DNA from: Tetmemena sp. SeJ-2015
Lineage: Eukaryota; Ciliophora; Spirotrichea; Sporadotrichida; Oxytrichidae
Reading direction: 5' to 3'
NCBI GenBank assembly: GCA_027382625.1
Contig: JAJKFJ010020752.1
Coordinates: 124,001-188,000, forward strand
DNA: 64,000 nucleotides
The position numbers were made by a program, and so were the translations under genes. The notes below the pieces were generated by a model, which worked only from the letters and a program-made list of their open reading frames with translations, was not told the DNA's origin and did not search any database. Positions 63,144 through 64,000 of the stretch are shown here, one piece after another. The number at the start of each line of letters is the position of its first letter. The first letter of the stretch is position 1.

Positions 63144-63157
63144 TGATAGCGCTAACA
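63144..63157 (-). promoter_or_regulatory. LacI-type palindrome upstream of gap
   Basis: TGATAGCGCTAACA, a near-perfect palindrome, shares the AGCGCTAACA half with the zwf upstream site at 10023-10032. It lies 36 bases before the gap start, in the short space after the small membrane-protein gene, which suggests that this gap copy has its own regulated promoter. Confidence 0.6.
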
Positions 63158-63196
63158 ACGCCAGCCGCGCAGAAAAGCAAGCCCAGTCTGCCCGGG

Positions 63197-63340
63197 TCAG
63201 TCCCAGAATTCCAGCATGTCCATCATGCCAAAGAACTTGCGCACAACGAAAAGCAGGCTTTCGCCGCCGGTCAGGGCGAAATCGGCCGCGATCCCGGCCA
63301 GGATCACCAGGGCCAGGATCAGGGCAACGCGATCGGTCAA
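63197..63340 (-). CDS. 47-residue membrane protein with TTG start
   Basis: A TTG start at 63340 with GGGAGAAG just before it gives (M)TDRVALILALVILAGIAAD, then FALTGGESLLFVVRKFFGMM and DMLEFWD, stop TGA at 63197-63199. One strong membrane helix at residues 5-19 is followed by an amphipathic helix. It begins 10 bases after the stop of the upstream gap gene, so it is probably translated from the same mRNA. No named family is known to me. The reading frame is intact, though too short for usual gene callers. Confidence 0.65.
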   Translation of the reverse strand: MTDRVALILALVILAGIAADFALTGGESLLFVVRKFFGMMDMLEFWD

Positions 63341-63350
63341 CGGCTTCTCC

Positions 63351-64000
63351 CTAGTTGAGAAGCCGCCCCATCACACCGGCCACGTCGGCCATGCGGCAGG
63401 AAAAGCCCCACTCGTTGTCATACCACGCCAGCACGCGCACGGTGCGGCCACCGACCACCTTGGTCTGGTCAGGCGCGAAGATAGACGATTGCGGCGTATG
63501 GTTGAAGTCGATCGACACTTTCGGCTCGGGGTCATAGGCCAGCACCATCCCCATGTAGCCCGCCGCCGCCTCGCGCACGATTTCGTTGACCTCCTCTACC
63601 GTCACCGACTTGCCCGCGACAAAGGTCAGGTCGACCGCGCTGACATTCGGCGTCGGCACGCGGATCGCCGATCCGTCCAGCTTGCCCGCCAGCTCGGGCA
63701 GCACCTCGCCAATCGCCTTTGCCGCCCCGGTCGAGGTCGGGATCATCGCCATCGCCGCCGCCCGCGCGCGGTAAAGGTCACTGTGGCGGCGGTCCAGCGT
63801 GGGCTGGTCGCCCGTATAGCTGTGGATGGTGGTCATGATGCCCGATTCGATGCCGATGGCGTCGTTCAGCACCTTGGCCAGCGGCGCAAGGCAGTTGGTG
63901 GTGCAAGACCCGTTCGACACCACCAGATGCTCGGCGGTCAGCGCGCGATGGTTGACGCCATAGACCACGGTCTTGTCGGCATTCTTGGCCGGGGCCGAGA
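63351..64000 (-). CDS. Second glyceraldehyde-3-phosphate dehydrogenase (5' part beyond the window)
   Basis: The visible part has [33 protein letters not shown] with the catalytic Cys, [20 protein letters not shown] and [20 protein letters not shown], ending VMGRLLN at 63351-63353. The N-terminal NAD domain is to the right of the window. It differs from the neighbouring copy at many positions (for example VSNGSC for [15 protein letters not shown] for HGTLTKDDL), so the two are paralogues, not a recent duplication. One may serve glycolysis and the other gluconeogenesis; the sequence here does not tell which. Confidence 0.92.
   Translation of the reverse strand, partial: SAPAKNADKTVVYGVNHRALTAEHLVVSNGSCTTNCLAPLAKVLNDAIGIESGIMTTIHSYTGDQPTLDRRHSDLYRARAAAMAMIPTSTGAAKAIGEVLPELAGKLDGSAIRVPTPNVSAVDLTFVAGKSVTVEEVNEIVREAAAGYMGMVLAYDPEPKVSIDFNHTPQSSIFAPDQTKVVGGRTVRVLAWYDNEWGFSCRMADVAGVMGRLLN

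Overview
The window is a G+C-rich stretch of an alphaproteobacterial chromosome, most likely Rhodobacteraceae. The basis is an aglEFGAK alpha-glucoside locus, a CckA-type hybrid kinase, two gap genes separated by a tiny membrane protein, a zwf-pgl-pgi cluster of Entner-Doudoroff type, and an alphaproteobacterial SOS box (GAAC-N7-GAAC) at recA. I cannot name a genus. Most longer genes carry one or more single-base frameshifts, often at G or C runs, while the protein they encode stays recognisable across two or three frames. I therefore read most breaks as consensus errors, not decay, and give whole-gene extents across them. The worst patches are about 300-2900, 26990-27540, 38500-38940, 39280-39360, 40230-41090, 42390-42790 and 48000-48900.

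Layout. 1-490: the tail of one gene and a lytic transglycosylase lipoprotein. 697-4724: a LuxR-type response regulator, a FIST-domain sensor and a PAS hybrid histidine kinase, resembling a NosP/NahK nitric-oxide signalling module. 4806-9075: coxG-coxS-coxL-coxM, an aerobic CO-dehydrogenase-like molybdenum hydroxylase whose CoxL carries the form II motif AYRGAGR. 9357-9936: an HNH endonuclease. 10052-13747: zwf-pgl-pgi behind two palindromes that also match a site upstream of gap near the right end. 13842-15033: ridA, two small exported proteins and tRNA-Gly(CCC). 15101-19168 (minus): ECF sigma factor, RskA-like anti-sigma, fasciclin protein and a vWA protein with tandem C-terminal repeats. 19217-21245: a RACE/ASKHA ferredoxin-type activator. 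21432-23985: Uup-type ABC-F protein, then an outer-membrane beta-barrel gene whose centre is replaced by an inverted piece of a quinone reductase gene.

24019-31799: exported protein, cysS, cimA, lipoprotein, squalene/phytoene-synthase-like protein, MFS transporter, AlkA-like glycosylase and carboxylesterase. 31796-41771: alpha-glucoside divergon, with aglR-bgl-glk leftward and aglE-F-G-A-K rightward, taking glucosides in, hydrolysing them and phosphorylating glucose, which zwf-pgl-pgi and gap then serve. 41847-45642: ureohydrolase, LysR regulator, PhyH-like dioxygenase, TDT transporter. 45669-51198: class I glutamine amidotransferase, guaB-rsmB and cckA. 51483-56430: sulfotransferase, recA, alaS, DUF1330 protein. 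56554-57552: class II amidotransferase and DUF2892 protein. 57826-60593: a Pro/Gln-rich ORF, mmsA and its divergent LysR regulator. 60671-61926: CBS protein, coaD, a small protein. 62105-64000: gap, a 47-residue TTG-start protein, and a second gap that runs off the window.

No CRISPR array, rRNA, insertion sequence or prophage was seen.
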